Shown in pieces: positions 54,511 through 63,947 of a stretch of 64,000 nt of DNA (position 1 is its first letter; the number at the start of each line of letters is the position of its first letter). The stretch is from an uncultured Nitrospiraceae bacterium (GTDB lineage Bacteria > Nitrospirota > Thermodesulfovibrionia > Thermodesulfovibrionales > Dissulfurispiraceae): positions 1-64,000 of the forward strand of contig CAIJNL010000009.1 of NCBI GenBank assembly GCA_903822005.1, read 5' to 3'. The notes beneath the pieces were generated by a model. The model was not told where the DNA came from. It worked only from the letters and a program-made list of their open reading frames with translations, and did no database searches. A program made the position numbers and the translations under genes.

Positions 54511-57500
54511 ATATCTCCGCGCCTTTCATAAAGAGGCCAGTTGCAACAACGCTGTTAACCATAGGTCTGGTACTTTCAGGTCTGGTTGCAGTCAGAACAC
54601 TGCCGGTTTCTCCTCTTCCGCAGGTTGATTTCCCGACTATAAATGTATCTGCGGGTCTGCCCGGGGCCAGCCCCGAGACAATGGCTACAGCAGTGGCCGC
54701 GCCGCTTGAGCGCCAGTTTGCACATATTGCCGGCGTGACAGAAATGACCTCTTCCAGCGGACTGGGCAGCACCTCAATCACTCTGCAGTTCGAACTCAGC
54801 CGCGATATAGACGGGGCCGCAAGGGACGTTCAGGCCGCTATAAATGCGGCCAGGACTAATCTCCCTGCCAACCTGCCGAGTAATCCGCGCTACCGCAAGG
54901 TCAATCCGGCGGATGCGCCGGTACTGATACTGGCCCTGACATCGGATACGAGCAAGAGAGAAAATATGTATGACGTTGCCTCGACTATCCTGGCGCAGAA
55001 ACTTTCGCAGGTTGAAGGAGTGGGGCAGGTGTCTGTCGGCGGCAGCTCGCTGCCGTCTGTTCGCGTCGAGCTTAATCCGACTGCCCTGAATAAATACGGT
55101 ATCGGACTGAACGATGTCAGCAGCGCGCTGAATGCAACTAATGCCAATAAACCAAAGGGTCAGCTTTCTGATGACTCGCGCACATGGGAGATAAGGACAA
55201 ACGATCAGATTTATACGGCGGCGGAATACAAACCTCTGATCATAACATACAGGTCGGGTGCGGCCGTACGGCTGGCAGATGTGGCTGATGTGCAGGATTC
55301 GGTTGAGGACCTCCGTAATTCCGGTCTTGTAAATGGGAAACCGGCTGTTATGGTAATCGTCTTCAGGCAGCCGGGCGCTAACATAATCGATACAGTTGAC
55401 CGGGTGCTTGCATTGTTGCCGCAGCTCGAGGCGTCATTGCCCGGCGCAGTAAAGCTGTCCGTGGTAAATGACCGCACCCCTTCGATCCGCGGATCTCTTA
55501 AGGATGTCGAAATTACTCTCGTTATCTCGGCCGTTCTGGTAATACTCGTGGTGTTCATATTTTTAAGAAATATCAGGGCGACCCTGATACCCGCCATTGC
55601 GGTGCCTGTCTCGCTGATAGGCACCTTCGGCGTAATGTATCTGTTTAATTACAGTCTTGATAATCTCTCGCTGATGGCGCTGACTATTGCTACCGGGTTT
55701 GTAGTGGATGATGCCATAGTGGTGCTCGAAAACATAACGCGGCATATGGAGCAGGGCATGTCTGCTGAAGAGGCTGCCTATCTTGGCGCGAAAGAGATCG
55801 GCTTCACTGTCCTGTCGATCAGCATATCACTTATTGCGGTCTTTATCCCGATACTCCTGATGGGAGGCATGCTTGGCCGCCTTTTCCGCGAGTTTGCGGT
55901 CACGCTTTCGGCCGCAATCATGATATCTCTAGTGGTTTCGTTGACAACTACGCCAATGATGTGCGCAAGGCTGTTGAAAAGCGATAAAGGCGTGGAGCAC
56001 GGATGGCTGTATAATAAGGGTGAGCGGGCATTCGACTGGCTGCACAAACATTATGAAACGACCCTGAAACGCGCACTTCAGCATCCGCTTCTTATGATTT
56101 CGCTGACAATCATAACAGTAGCGATCTTTGTCGTATTATTCATCAATATCCCAAAGGGATTATTTCCGCAGCAGGACACAGGCAGACTGATGGGCTCCAT
56201 ACAGGCTTCGCAGGATATATCCTTTCAGGCAATGAACGAAAAGCTCAAGGCCATAGTTGATATTATTCAGGCCGATCCCGCTGTCGCAACCGTCGCCGCG
56301 TTCAGCGGAGGCGGATCCACTAGAAATACCGCAAGGATGTTCATAGCTCTGAAACCATATTCAGAGAGCAAGTTGAGAACGGATGAGGTGATAGCAAGGC
56401 TCCGCGGCAAGCTGGTGAGTGTGCCGGGGGCCCCTGCATATTTGCAGTCAGTACAGGACCTGCGGTTAGGCGGCAGGATGGGCGGCGCGCAATTCCAATA
56501 CACGCTGCAGGGTGATAATCTTGACGAGCTTTTGACCTGGGCGCCGCGCATAGAGCAGCAATTACGCACGTTGCCCGGTATTGCCGACGTAAACAGCGAT
56601 CAGCAGGACAAAGGCAGTCAGTCCCTGATAGTGATAGACCGCACTACCGCATCGCGCCTGGGCATTTCGACACAGGTGATAGATGAGACGCTCTATGGCG
56701 CCTTTGGACAGAAACAGGTTTCTGTCATGTATACCCTGCTCAACCAGTATCATGTAGTTATGGAGGTTGCACCGCAATACTGGCAGCGGCCCGAAACGCT
56801 TAGGGACATTTATGTAAGATCATCAACCGGCTCGCTTGTACCCCTGAGCGCGTTTTCTCATTTTGAGCCTACTCGTACTGCCCTTGCTGTTGCCCATCAG
56901 GGCCAGTTTCCTGCAGTAACTCTTTCTTTCAACCTCCCGTCCGGGACTGCTTTGGGCGACGCTGTTAATGCTATTGACGATGCTACAGCTAAGATGGGGA
57001 TCCCATCAACCATACGCGGTACATTTCAGGGTACTGCCCAGGTTTACCTCTCATCTCTCGCAGGTCTGCCATTACTGATACTTGCCGCGCTTATTGCAGT
57101 ATATATCGTGCTCGGGGTGCTTTATGAAAGTTATATCCATCCTATAACGATCATATCAACGTTGCCCTCTGCCGGAGTCGGTGCCCTCCTTGCGCTTATG
57201 ATATGCAACACAGAGCTCAGCATTATCGCCATGATCGGCCTGATTCTGCTAATTGGCATAGTAAAAAAGAATGGTATCATGATGGTTGATTTTGCTCTGG
57301 AAGCGGAACGCAAGGACGGTTCCAGGCCGGAAGATGCAATATTCCAGGCCTGCATGCTCAGGTTTCGTCCGATTATGATGACTACAGCGGCTGCCCTGCT
57401 CGGGGCCTTGCCTCTCGCCATAGGCCTCGGAGTCGGAGGTGAGCTTCGCCGGCCTCTTGGAATCTCGATAGTCGGCGGTCTCATATTCAGCCAGATGCTT

Positions 57501-57641
57501 ACGCTATATACTACACCCGTTGTTTATCTCTACATGGACCGCTTCAGATTATGGATTGCGGAGAAAAGGGCCGCACGCGGAGGGAAATTGATAACTCTGA
57601 ATATCTTTAACAGGCCTGGCCGGAACCGCAGAGATAAATAA
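54507..57641 (+). CDS. mdtC: RND multidrug efflux pump, MdtC-like subunit
   Basis: A 1044-aa paralogue of the preceding pump, with the same proton-relay residues ([27 protein letters not shown]). It differs mainly in the porter domain loops, the drug-contact surface, consistent with a second, non-identical protomer of an MdtBC-type trimer. Start ATG overlaps the mdtB-like stop (ATGA). An outer-membrane factor follows. Confidence 0.92.
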   Translation: MNISAPFIKRPVATTLLTIGLVLSGLVAVRTLPVSPLPQVDFPTINVSAGLPGASPETMATAVAAPLERQFAHIAGVTEMTSSSGLGSTSITLQFELSRDIDGAARDVQAAINAARTNLPANLPSNPRYRKVNPADAPVLILALTSDTSKRENMYDVASTILAQKLSQVEGVGQVSVGGSSLPSVRVELNPTALNKYGIGLNDVSSALNATNANKPKGQLSDDSRTWEIRTNDQIYTAAEYKPLIITYRSGAAVRLADVADVQDSVEDLRNSGLVNGKPAVMVIVFRQPGANIIDTVDRVLALLPQLEASLPGAVKLSVVNDRTPSIRGSLKDVEITLVISAVLVILVVFIFLRNIRATLIPAIAVPVSLIGTFGVMYLFNYSLDNLSLMALTIATGFVVDDAIVVLENITRHMEQGMSAEEAAYLGAKEIGFTVLSISISLIAVFIPILLMGGMLGRLFREFAVTLSAAIMISLVVSLTTTPMMCARLLKSDKGVEHGWLYNKGERAFDWLHKHYETTLKRALQHPLLMISLTIITVAIFVVLFINIPKGLFPQQDTGRLMGSIQASQDISFQAMNEKLKAIVDIIQADPAVATVAAFSGGGSTRNTARMFIALKPYSESKLRTDEVIARLRGKLVSVPGAPAYLQSVQDLRLGGRMGGAQFQYTLQGDNLDELLTWAPRIEQQLRTLPGIADVNSDQQDKGSQSLIVIDRTTASRLGISTQVIDETLYGAFGQKQVSVMYTLLNQYHVVMEVAPQYWQRPETLRDIYVRSSTGSLVPLSAFSHFEPTRTALAVAHQGQFPAVTLSFNLPSGTALGDAVNAIDDATAKMGIPSTIRGTFQGTAQVYLSSLAGLPLLILAALIAVYIVLGVLYESYIHPITIISTLPSAGVGALLALMICNTELSIIAMIGLILLIGIVKKNGIMMVDFALEAERKDGSRPEDAIFQACMLRFRPIMMTTAAALLGALPLAIGLGVGGELRRPLGISIVGGLIFSQMLTLYTTPVVYLYMDRFRLWIAEKRAARGGKLITLNIFNRPGRNRRDK

Positions 57642-57763
57642 TAATATGAATAGATTGAAAGGGCGTAATATCCTTTACGAAGGACATGTAAATTGAATTC
57701 ATAGAAGTGGAAAGGTTAAGGTATAATTTGTTCAGGACATTTATCGTTATTTGGGAGAAAAAT

Positions 57764-59236
57764 GTGGAAAATGTTGAGCCGTTATTTAACAGGCGCCGGG
57801 TGTCTATTTTACTGATATTATGCGGCATGCTGACTCTGCTGACCGGATGTGCCGTCGGCCCTGACTATGTCAGACCTACAGCCGAAACACCATCATCATT
57901 TAAAGAAAACGCGGGCTGGAAAGTGGCTGAGCCTCGTGATAATGGCATTAAGGGGAAATGGTGGGAGATATACAATGATCCGCAGCTGAACATGCTTGAA
58001 GAGCAGGTAATTGTTTCAAACCAGAACATTGCGGCGGCCGAGGCGCAGTTCCGTCAGGCGACAGCTATCGTTCAGGGTTCGCAGGCGGGGTTGTTTCCGG
58101 TGTTGGGGGCATCGGTTACTCCATCACGCTCCAGCAAGGCTATCGGATCCAGCAGCAGTCCATCCAGATCGAGGAGTACAACAAATGATTTTCTTTTGAC
58201 CGGTCTCATATCATGGGAACTTGACGTATGGGGCAAGATTCGCAGGACAGTAGAATCAAACGAGGCAAGTGCCCAGGCCAGCGCAGCTGACCTCGAGGCT
58301 ATACGCCTGAGCATACAGGCCACACTCGCGCAGAACTATTTCCAGTTGCGAACGCTGGACGCACAGAAACAGCTGTTTGATGTCACGATCAGCGAATACC
58401 AAAAAAATCTCGAGCTGACGAAGAACCGTTATGTCGGAGGAGTTGCTGCAAAATCGGATGTTCTTAAGGCCGAAACACAACTTAAAACAACCCAGGCACA
58501 GGCAATCGACATCCGCATTCAGCGCGCCCAACTCGAACACGCCATTGCAACTCTAATTGGAAAACCAGCGTCATCTTTCTCAATACCATTTTCTCCTCTT
58601 GCATCAATCCCGCCGAATATACCGGCAGGGATACCCTCTGATCTCCTCGAACGGAGATCAGATATTGCCGGAGCTGAGAGGCGTATGGCTGCTGCGAATG
58701 CCCTAATAGGTGTTGCGAAGGCGGCTTACTATCCTGCAATAACGCTGAATGGATCGGGCGGATTCGATGCTGCTACGCTGTCGAAATGGCTTGTATGGCC
58801 GAGCCGTTTCTGGTCTATAGGTTCAACTGCAGCGGAGACAATTCTCGATTTCGGGGTGCGGAGCGCTCATACCGACCAGGCGATTGCTGCCTATGATGCC
58901 AGCGTTGCTGCATATCGACAGGCAGTATTAACCGGCTTCCAGGAGGTAGAAGACAACCTGGCTGCCCTGAGGATACTCGAAGAAGAAGCCGCAATGCAGG
59001 ACGAAGCTGTTAGGGCGGCCAAGCAATCAGTTGCCGTCAGTATCAATCAATACAAGTCAGGCATAATCAGTTATCTTGACGTTGTGACTGTCCTGGCCAT
59101 TGCACAGGGCAATGAACAGACTGCCATCGGTATTAACGGCCGGCGCATGGCTGCGAGTGTGCTTCTTATAAAGGCCCTTGGAGGAGGCTGGGATTCTGCT
59201 GCCGCATCAGCTGATAAAGGCAATAGAGTAAAATAA
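57764..59236 (+). CDS. Outer-membrane efflux lipoprotein (OprM/NodT family)
   Basis: The outer-membrane channel of the tripartite pump. From GTG 57764 (GGGAG upstream) it is 490 aa, with a lipoprotein signal ending in LLTGC. The mature part begins VGPDYVRPTAETP, diagnostic of the NodT family, and shows the duplicated long coiled-coil helices and LLERRSDIAGAERRMAAANALIGVAKAAYYP. The track start (GTG 57707) would add a long non-signal leader and is less likely. MdtABC in E. coli uses TolC; here the operon has its own channel. Confidence 0.9.
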   Translation: MENVEPLFNRRRVSILLILCGMLTLLTGCAVGPDYVRPTAETPSSFKENAGWKVAEPRDNGIKGKWWEIYNDPQLNMLEEQVIVSNQNIAAAEAQFRQATAIVQGSQAGLFPVLGASVTPSRSSKAIGSSSSPSRSRSTTNDFLLTGLISWELDVWGKIRRTVESNEASAQASAADLEAIRLSIQATLAQNYFQLRTLDAQKQLFDVTISEYQKNLELTKNRYVGGVAAKSDVLKAETQLKTTQAQAIDIRIQRAQLEHAIATLIGKPASSFSIPFSPLASIPPNIPAGIPSDLLERRSDIAGAERRMAAANALIGVAKAAYYPAITLNGSGGFDAATLSKWLVWPSRFWSIGSTAAETILDFGVRSAHTDQAIAAYDASVAAYRQAVLTGFQEVEDNLAALRILEEEAAMQDEAVRAAKQSVAVSINQYKSGIISYLDVVTVLAIAQGNEQTAIGINGRRMAASVLLIKALGGGWDSAAASADKGNRVK

Positions 59237-59291
59237 GCAAGGCCGAAAACAGTGGATTAGAACAAGCCGGTTGCAACGTCTGACCTAATAG

Positions 59292-60521
59292 TTAAGACCG
59301 AGCAGGGGACTTTTTGACTGCAGGTATTCTCGCAGTCAGCTCTTTTATAGAAATATTGTTCTTTTCGGATATCAGTTTCAGGTCCTCGTATTCTGGCGTG
59401 GAAGTAACTATCATTCCCTTATGGCGGGATATTTTGTAACGCACTGTGCCAAATTCGGTTTTAACCTTTATTGTTTCCCTTGCCAGTATGTTTCTATGAG
59501 CGCTCTGGAACCGGATTCCGATTGTGGTAGTTTCGGAAAAGAGGACTGAAGAAATCCTGTCCATGTCCTGTTCAGTTGTTATTACCGTGAGCTTTATGGC
59601 CGGGCGGCCCTTTTTCATGATTATATTTTCCAGGAACACATCGAGGGCCCCGGCTGAGAAGAGCCGGTTCATAACGGTCTCATAATACTGGGGGTTCATG
59701 TCGTCTATATTGGTTTCGAGTACCATGACCTTGTCATTCTCACAGCCTTCTGACGGCTTGATGTTTGACGGTTCGGTGCCTATGAGAATCCTCAGGGCAT
59801 TAGGCATGCCGGCGATTTCCCTGCTTCCCGCACCGTAGCCGATATGTTCAATAGCCATAACCGGCAAGGGACCTGTTGATGACGCCAGTTCTTTCACGAG
59901 AGATGCTCCTGTAGGCGTTGCAAGTTCAAACTGTACGCCTGAAGAGTAAATGGGCAGACCTTTTAGCAGGACAGCCGTAGCCGGGGCCGGAACAGGAAGA
60001 ATCCCGTGCGCTGTCTTTACCGTGCCCTGGCCGGTATTTATAGGTGACGTAATTATTTTTTTAACTCCAAGAAGGTCCAGGCCGATCAGTGTGCCGAATA
60101 TATCCACCATGCAGTCAACGGCGCCGAGTTCATGCAGGTGGACCTGCTCAACGGGTTCTCCATGGACTGCTGCTTCGGCCTCAAACAGGCGGCGGAATAT
60201 CTCAAGGCCTTTCTTTTTTATGGATGGATCAAGCTCCGAATTCTTAATAAGCCTCTGAACATCCTTCCACTTTCGTGCATCTGAATGGCGGTGATGATGG
60301 TGATCGTGGTGATGATCTGCCTTTTTTTTGATGACAACGTCTACTTTTGTTGCGGCGATGCCGCTGCGCTTAACTTTTTTGGCAGAGATAGTATAGCCGT
60401 CCAGGGCGAGCTTCTTCAGTTCGCTTCTGATCCTGCTTATGCTTGCACCTGCATCCACGAGTGCGCCGAGGCACATATCACCACTTATTCCTGACGAGCA
60501 ATCCAGATAGGCTGTTTTCAT
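59292..60521 (-). CDS. larC: Nickel pincer cofactor biosynthesis protein LarC
   Basis: The CTP-dependent nickel insertase (DUF111 family) of the lactate-racemase cofactor pathway. The 409-aa protein has N-terminal TAYLDCSSGISGDMCLGAL, EQVHLHELGAVDC, SPINTGQGTVKTAHG and the C-terminal ETNIDDMNPQYY segment, so both halves are in one frame; in Lactobacillus the gene needs a programmed frameshift. A histidine cluster (HHHDHHHHRH at about 70-80) is an extra metal-binding patch. No larA, larB or larE is in the window, so the acceptor enzyme is unknown. Confidence 0.92.
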   Translation of the reverse strand: MKTAYLDCSSGISGDMCLGALVDAGASISRIRSELKKLALDGYTISAKKVKRSGIAATKVDVVIKKKADHHHDHHHHRHSDARKWKDVQRLIKNSELDPSIKKKGLEIFRRLFEAEAAVHGEPVEQVHLHELGAVDCMVDIFGTLIGLDLLGVKKIITSPINTGQGTVKTAHGILPVPAPATAVLLKGLPIYSSGVQFELATPTGASLVKELASSTGPLPVMAIEHIGYGAGSREIAGMPNALRILIGTEPSNIKPSEGCENDKVMVLETNIDDMNPQYYETVMNRLFSAGALDVFLENIIMKKGRPAIKLTVITTEQDMDRISSVLFSETTTIGIRFQSAHRNILARETIKVKTEFGTVRYKISRHKGMIVTSTPEYEDLKLISEKNNISIKELTARIPAVKKSPARS

Positions 60522-60662
60522 CCATTTATTTTACATGTAAATGATCAGAATGGAAAGATGTTTGCGCTTGTGATAATGTGCGCAAAAAAAAAGACTTGCA
60601 TATCCTATGGCAGTATTTGATAAAATAACCTTCCGAAAAAATGGCCGCAATCATTCCGCGGT

Positions 60663-60692
60663 TTGTTTCTAAAGACTGCCAACGGTTATAAT
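60663..60692 (+). promoter_or_regulatory. tRNA-Thr promoter
   Basis: TTGTTT at 60663-60668 and a perfect TATAAT at 60687-60692 are 18 bp apart. The start would lie about 7 nt before the mature tRNA. Confidence 0.65.
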
Positions 60693-60705
60693 ATTCGGGT
60701 TCTAT

Positions 60706-60778
60706 GCCACCTTAGCTCAGCTGGTAGAGCAATTGATTCGTAATCAGTAGGTCGCCGGTTCGACTCCGGCAGGTGGCT
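60706..60778 (+). tRNA. tRNA-Thr, anticodon CGT
   Basis: A full cloverleaf of 73 nt: acceptor GCCACCT/AGGTGGC, D-arm GCTC/GAGC, anticodon stem ATTGA/TCAGT with loop TTCGTAA (anticodon CGT, reads ACG) and T-arm GCCGG-TTCGACT-CCGGC. CCA is not encoded. The 3' end borders the sparse accessory region on the right. Confidence 0.95.
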
Positions 60779-61317
60779 TTTTCTCTTCTTGAAGTCAATA
60801 GGTTAAATGTTCCAATATCAGCGACAAAAGTGACTTCTCATATTTCTCTTATATTCTTAAATTTCGCTAAAATTTCTCGGGGCCATACTGGGTCAAAACT
60901 GAAGCGGAAAGTGCGATTAATTTACGCTACAGAATTGGTTCGCATCAAGATGTAATCAGATGACGGGGCAAAGGGTGAAAGCAGTGTTTCTATTTGATTG
61001 ACCGTGCGAACTATTTCGCGAATCCTTTATGTCGGGGAAAATGCTAAAACATGGGTAATTAATGGGCATGACCTATAGAAAGCTCTTATAAAGCAATATC
61101 ATACGCAAGGCAGTTAAGTTTCCAAACTGGGTGTCACGAGATCTTGCTGGGCCTTCCCGCTGCCTTATGTGAAAATCTATTCGAAATGCTATTGAAAGGT
61201 GTAGAACTTTCTGCTACAGTTGCTGTAACGAGATAATAACTGGCCGCAACTTGCGTTCTTCTATGGAATGCGCTTAGTGTGAGGGCTGTATATGCCCAAT
61301 TTACATAGGGGGCGCAA
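60779..61317. other. 539 bp behind tRNA-Thr without a supported gene
   Basis: The short frames here have no ribosome-binding sites or family resemblance, and one overlaps the tRNA. The sequence is less coding-like than the left part of the window. No copy of the tRNA 3' end is repeated downstream within the window, so no attachment site pair can be shown. Confidence 0.5.
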
Positions 61318-61536
61318 ATGTACTCATGGGGAAAGTGGCTGTCGTACTTGATAGGGATGGTCTTCGGTTTCGGTATTGGGGGGATCATTGGAGGATTGCT
61401 CGGGGAGGCCATGAAGAAATATAATATCCTAGATCAAGCTGATAAGGACTATTGGCCTTCACTGTTAGGTTTACTATTCGGTGGTGCTGGCTTTGGTGCA
61501 GGGATTTATATCGTCACGAAGATTTTCGGAGACTAA
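61318..61536 (+). CDS. Small membrane protein with glycine-zipper helices
   Basis: A 72-aa protein with two hydrophobic helices rich in regularly spaced glycines (GMVFGFGIGGIIGGLLG and GLLFGGAGFGAGIYIV) joined by a short charged loop. GGGGGC precedes the ATG, with no classic Shine-Dalgarno. I recognise no family. Such glycine-zipper proteins can oligomerise in membranes. Its gene lies in the accessory tract behind tRNA-Thr. Confidence 0.6.
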   Translation: MYSWGKWLSYLIGMVFGFGIGGIIGGLLGEAMKKYNILDQADKDYWPSLLGLLFGGAGFGAGIYIVTKIFGD

Positions 61537-61709
61537 GTTTACTTATCATGGCATGTCGATCATAGGTGAAGAGAAAGGAGATATTTTTTCGGCATACCCT
61601 TATAAAATCCAGCGGATGGGGATGCTTTTTTTTCTTTCTTTCTTCTTCTTGCCCTTGGTTCGCTGCCGCTGAGCTTAACGTTCGGCCGTTTATCTTGAAA
61701 GGAGAAAAG

Positions 61710-62144
61710 ATGAAATTCTTGACCCTGGTTCTTTCCATCTCTTTCATTGTATTGATCGGCAATTGCTCTCAACAAATGGCCAGTGGTAATTCTAATGTGA
61801 ATGATTCGATCTTCCAGTCCTATGGATTTCCCGCACACCCTAACCTAACCCATTTATGCACTGAATATGTTTATGGATTAGACAACCACATAACATGGGA
61901 TGCTTTTGTTTCTCCTGCCAAGCCATCTGAGCTTGTGGATTACTATCGTCGGAAGTTGGGAGATGCCGGATTTACAAGAGAAGGTGAGGGTGGTTCATGG
62001 AGGCGTCCCGCTGATGCTACTCAGCCGCAGGCAGTAATGAATATTATGGCGATTGGGACAGATAACCCTTCTCGCAATTGCAAGAAGAAGCCGCCTTCTG
62101 ATTCACGCGCTATTATCATCATCTCCCGAATGAATAAGCGCTAA
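61710..62144 (+). CDS. Orphan lipoprotein of unknown function
   Basis: A 144-aa protein starting at ATG 61710 behind AAAGGAGA; the track start is 48 codons too long. The N-terminus is a signal of the lipoprotein kind (FLTLVLSISFIVLIGNC, Cys about 18). The rest has a compact alpha/beta pattern (PSELVDYYRRKLGDAGFTREGEGGSWRRP) similar to domains that pair a short helix with strands in other exported proteins. No family recognised. Confidence 0.65.
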   Translation: MKFLTLVLSISFIVLIGNCSQQMASGNSNVNDSIFQSYGFPAHPNLTHLCTEYVYGLDNHITWDAFVSPAKPSELVDYYRRKLGDAGFTREGEGGSWRRPADATQPQAVMNIMAIGTDNPSRNCKKKPPSDSRAIIIISRMNKR

Positions 62145-62340
62145 ATCTATTGATTCTGAAGATATTCTTGACATGCTGCAGACGTTTCTCCAGTCTTTTT
62201 ACATCATCCTGACGTCCCAATTGAGACGCTAATGTAATTGAAGCGTAAAATGCTTCTTTTGCGCGCGAATAGCATCCTGTGGGGTTCCTCGAGTCATACA
62301 TTTCGTCATATGAGGCAGCGACAGACCGTTTTAAGGCTCT
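62119..62340 (-). pseudogene. C-terminal remnant of a hypothetical protein gene
   Basis: Read on the minus strand, the frame after an in-frame TAG gives RALKRSVAASYDEMYDSR, then NPTGCYSRAKEAFYASI and DDVKRLEKRLQHVKNIFR. This strongly resembles the end of a widespread uncharacterised family, by my own recollection and not by a search. There is no start or ribosome-binding site that would make it a complete gene, so I take it for a truncated piece. It overlaps the end of the lipoprotein gene on the other strand by 26 bp. Confidence 0.4.
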
Positions 62341-62627
62341 CTATAAAGTAGTATACTGAATTCGGTAACTTTTGATAACCCGGTGAACGTATGCGCAGCG
62401 GTGCGGAGAGTTGCTACGCCCACAAACCTGAACTGCTCCCTCGGCTTCCGCGTTGCCTTCTCCGCTCGGTAGTTATTTTCTGAGTTCTGGTATTCTATTT
62501 TCAGCCGTGCCAGGTTGGGGACAGGGTCTATGCTCCTGTCCGAGATGAAATATTTGGGGAGGGGAATCAGCAAAGAGTCGCTGATGATAAATATTATAAC
62601 GATGATAACTATTGTGGAGGGAACACC

Positions 62628-63074
62628 ATGTTGAAGCGAATATTGATAATTTACTTGATACTGTGTGCAATTGCACTGGTGTATGGCGAGGCTTCGATTG
62701 TTTGTGCCCAGTGGGGTGGCCTGCCCAAGACCTCACAGCCGCCGCAGCCACCTCCAAGGCCGATACTGACTCTTCCAGAGAACCCATTGCAATCGCCACT
62801 GGGCAATATCCCGTCGGCACCAAAGGTCAATACAGATACCAGCCGAAGGGATTCCGCAACAGGCAGCGGTAATAATAATTCGGCGGTTGAGAAAGGCAGG
62901 GAAGGGACTCGCTCGATGCCAGTCCCCATAGCAGAACCGGTTTCACCACCGACTGCTGTCAAAAACCCAACACCTATCCAAGTGCCCGAGTCATCTAATT
63001 CGAAAATGCCTTGGATCATTGTTGCTGGATTAATAGCGATCATCGCTTTTCTCGTCGGTCGACGTACACGGTAG
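62628..63074 (+). CDS. Exported proline-rich protein with a C-terminal membrane anchor
   Basis: A 148-aa protein with a signal peptide (ILIIYLILCAIALVYG), a proline/serine-rich low-complexity middle (PPQPPPRP, VSPPTAVKNPTPIQ) and a C-terminal hydrophobic helix (WIIVAGLIAIIAFLVG) followed by a basic tail RRTR. The order short motif (VPES), helix, arginines resembles C-terminal protein-sorting signals. GGAGGG precedes the ATG. Function unknown; no sortase or exosortase gene is in the window. Confidence 0.68.
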   Translation: MLKRILIIYLILCAIALVYGEASIVCAQWGGLPKTSQPPQPPPRPILTLPENPLQSPLGNIPSAPKVNTDTSRRDSATGSGNNNSAVEKGREGTRSMPVPIAEPVSPPTAVKNPTPIQVPESSNSKMPWIIVAGLIAIIAFLVGRRTR

Positions 63075-63209
63075 CGTAGAACCGAAAAAAGTTAAATGTA
63101 GGAAATTGATATTCCATTTGGCGAATTCGGCATGGCCATTCCCTTAAAAGGAAATAATGCAGTCATCTAAGAATAAGCGGAAACCAGCAGGCTAAGGATT
63201 GTCCAGAGG

Positions 63210-63947
63210 TTATGGCTGCCTGAACTCTTGGGCCGTCGGGGAGAGATCGAGACCAAAATGGGTCGCGATCTCGGCGGACGTGTCCGCGACTATGGGCTCC
63301 CCGGAGGCCTTTGCGATGCGTAGTATACCCACAGCCTCCAGCACCGTGTTGCCTTGATCCTCATTGCCAGGTTTGCGCGTCTCTTCAAGACGAGTTCTCA
63401 CTGCTTCTAAGGCAATCAATTTCGGATAAGCCAAAGTTACCCCCATACCGCGTACCTCGTGCTGAGTCGATGCGGGGGCCTGGCGTGAGCAATTATCCAG
63501 ACTTAGGCAACGGGGTTCGCTGACCACGGAACGGAGAAAAGCCCAGTCTTCAGGGGAGTCGAGGTTGCTGCCCAGCAGAAAGACAATTGTGCCTCTAGTG
63601 GCGCGGGCTTCAACAGGGGCCTGAGCATATCTTTGGCGGAAAAGGCGTTTGGTTTCAGGCGTGAGGGCGTTAAAATCCCTATCGAGCCTGGGGTCGTTGT
63701 CATTGCCGGATTCCAGTATCTCATTCAGCTCCGCAAGAAGTCTGCCAGCAACATCGGAACCTTGAGCCGGTGGCTGGTCAAGGCCGGCGGTCATCTTGTT
63801 TTGGTAAAGAGGCGTGAGTTCTGGAGCAGATAGTGGGACATTACCGGGGGCATATTGTGCTTTACGCTCGATTGGATCCGACCATACTTTATCCTGAAAT
63901 GCTACCAACAGGACAACCAGCAGCACTATTGCACGGACTGTCTGCAT
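63210..63947 (-). CDS. Exported protein of unknown function
   Basis: A 245-aa protein with a signal peptide (AIVLLVVLLVAFQDKVWS) and no recognised domain. The middle is mostly helical (VAGRLLAELNEILES; LTPETKRLFRQRYAQ), and a segment ATRGTIVFLLGSNLDSPEDWAFL could be part of a HEAT-like repeat. Two cysteines (PRCLSLDNCS) may form a disulfide in the periplasm. GGAGGAGG stands 6 nt before its ATG. It is convergent with the proline-rich gene. Confidence 0.62.
   Translation of the reverse strand: MQTVRAIVLLVVLLVAFQDKVWSDPIERKAQYAPGNVPLSAPELTPLYQNKMTAGLDQPPAQGSDVAGRLLAELNEILESGNDNDPRLDRDFNALTPETKRLFRQRYAQAPVEARATRGTIVFLLGSNLDSPEDWAFLRSVVSEPRCLSLDNCSRQAPASTQHEVRGMGVTLAYPKLIALEAVRTRLEETRKPGNEDQGNTVLEAVGILRIAKASGEPIVADTSAEIATHFGLDLSPTAQEFRQP

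Noticed and set aside
60285-60320. CAT/CAC-rich short repeat that looks like a microsatellite
   Set aside because: It is the coding sequence of the histidine cluster in LarC.
60555-60595. TTTGCGC/GCGCAAA hairpin beside a run of A residues
   Set aside because: In the plus direction it is followed by A, not T, and on the minus strand no gene reads into it, so it does not act as a terminator for any known gene.
60773-60955. 60-aa ORF beginning inside the tRNA-Thr gene
   Set aside because: It starts in the acceptor stem and has no start signal or recognisable pattern.
61668-61695. Sequence CTTAACGTTCGGCC resembling part of an integron attC site
   Set aside because: There is no matching partner box at cassette-like distance and no integron integrase; the match is short enough to be chance.
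62519-62541. GGACAGG/CCTGTCC hairpin that could be a REP-like element
   Set aside because: Only one copy was noticed in the window and no REP transposase gene; it may be just a leader hairpin of the next gene.
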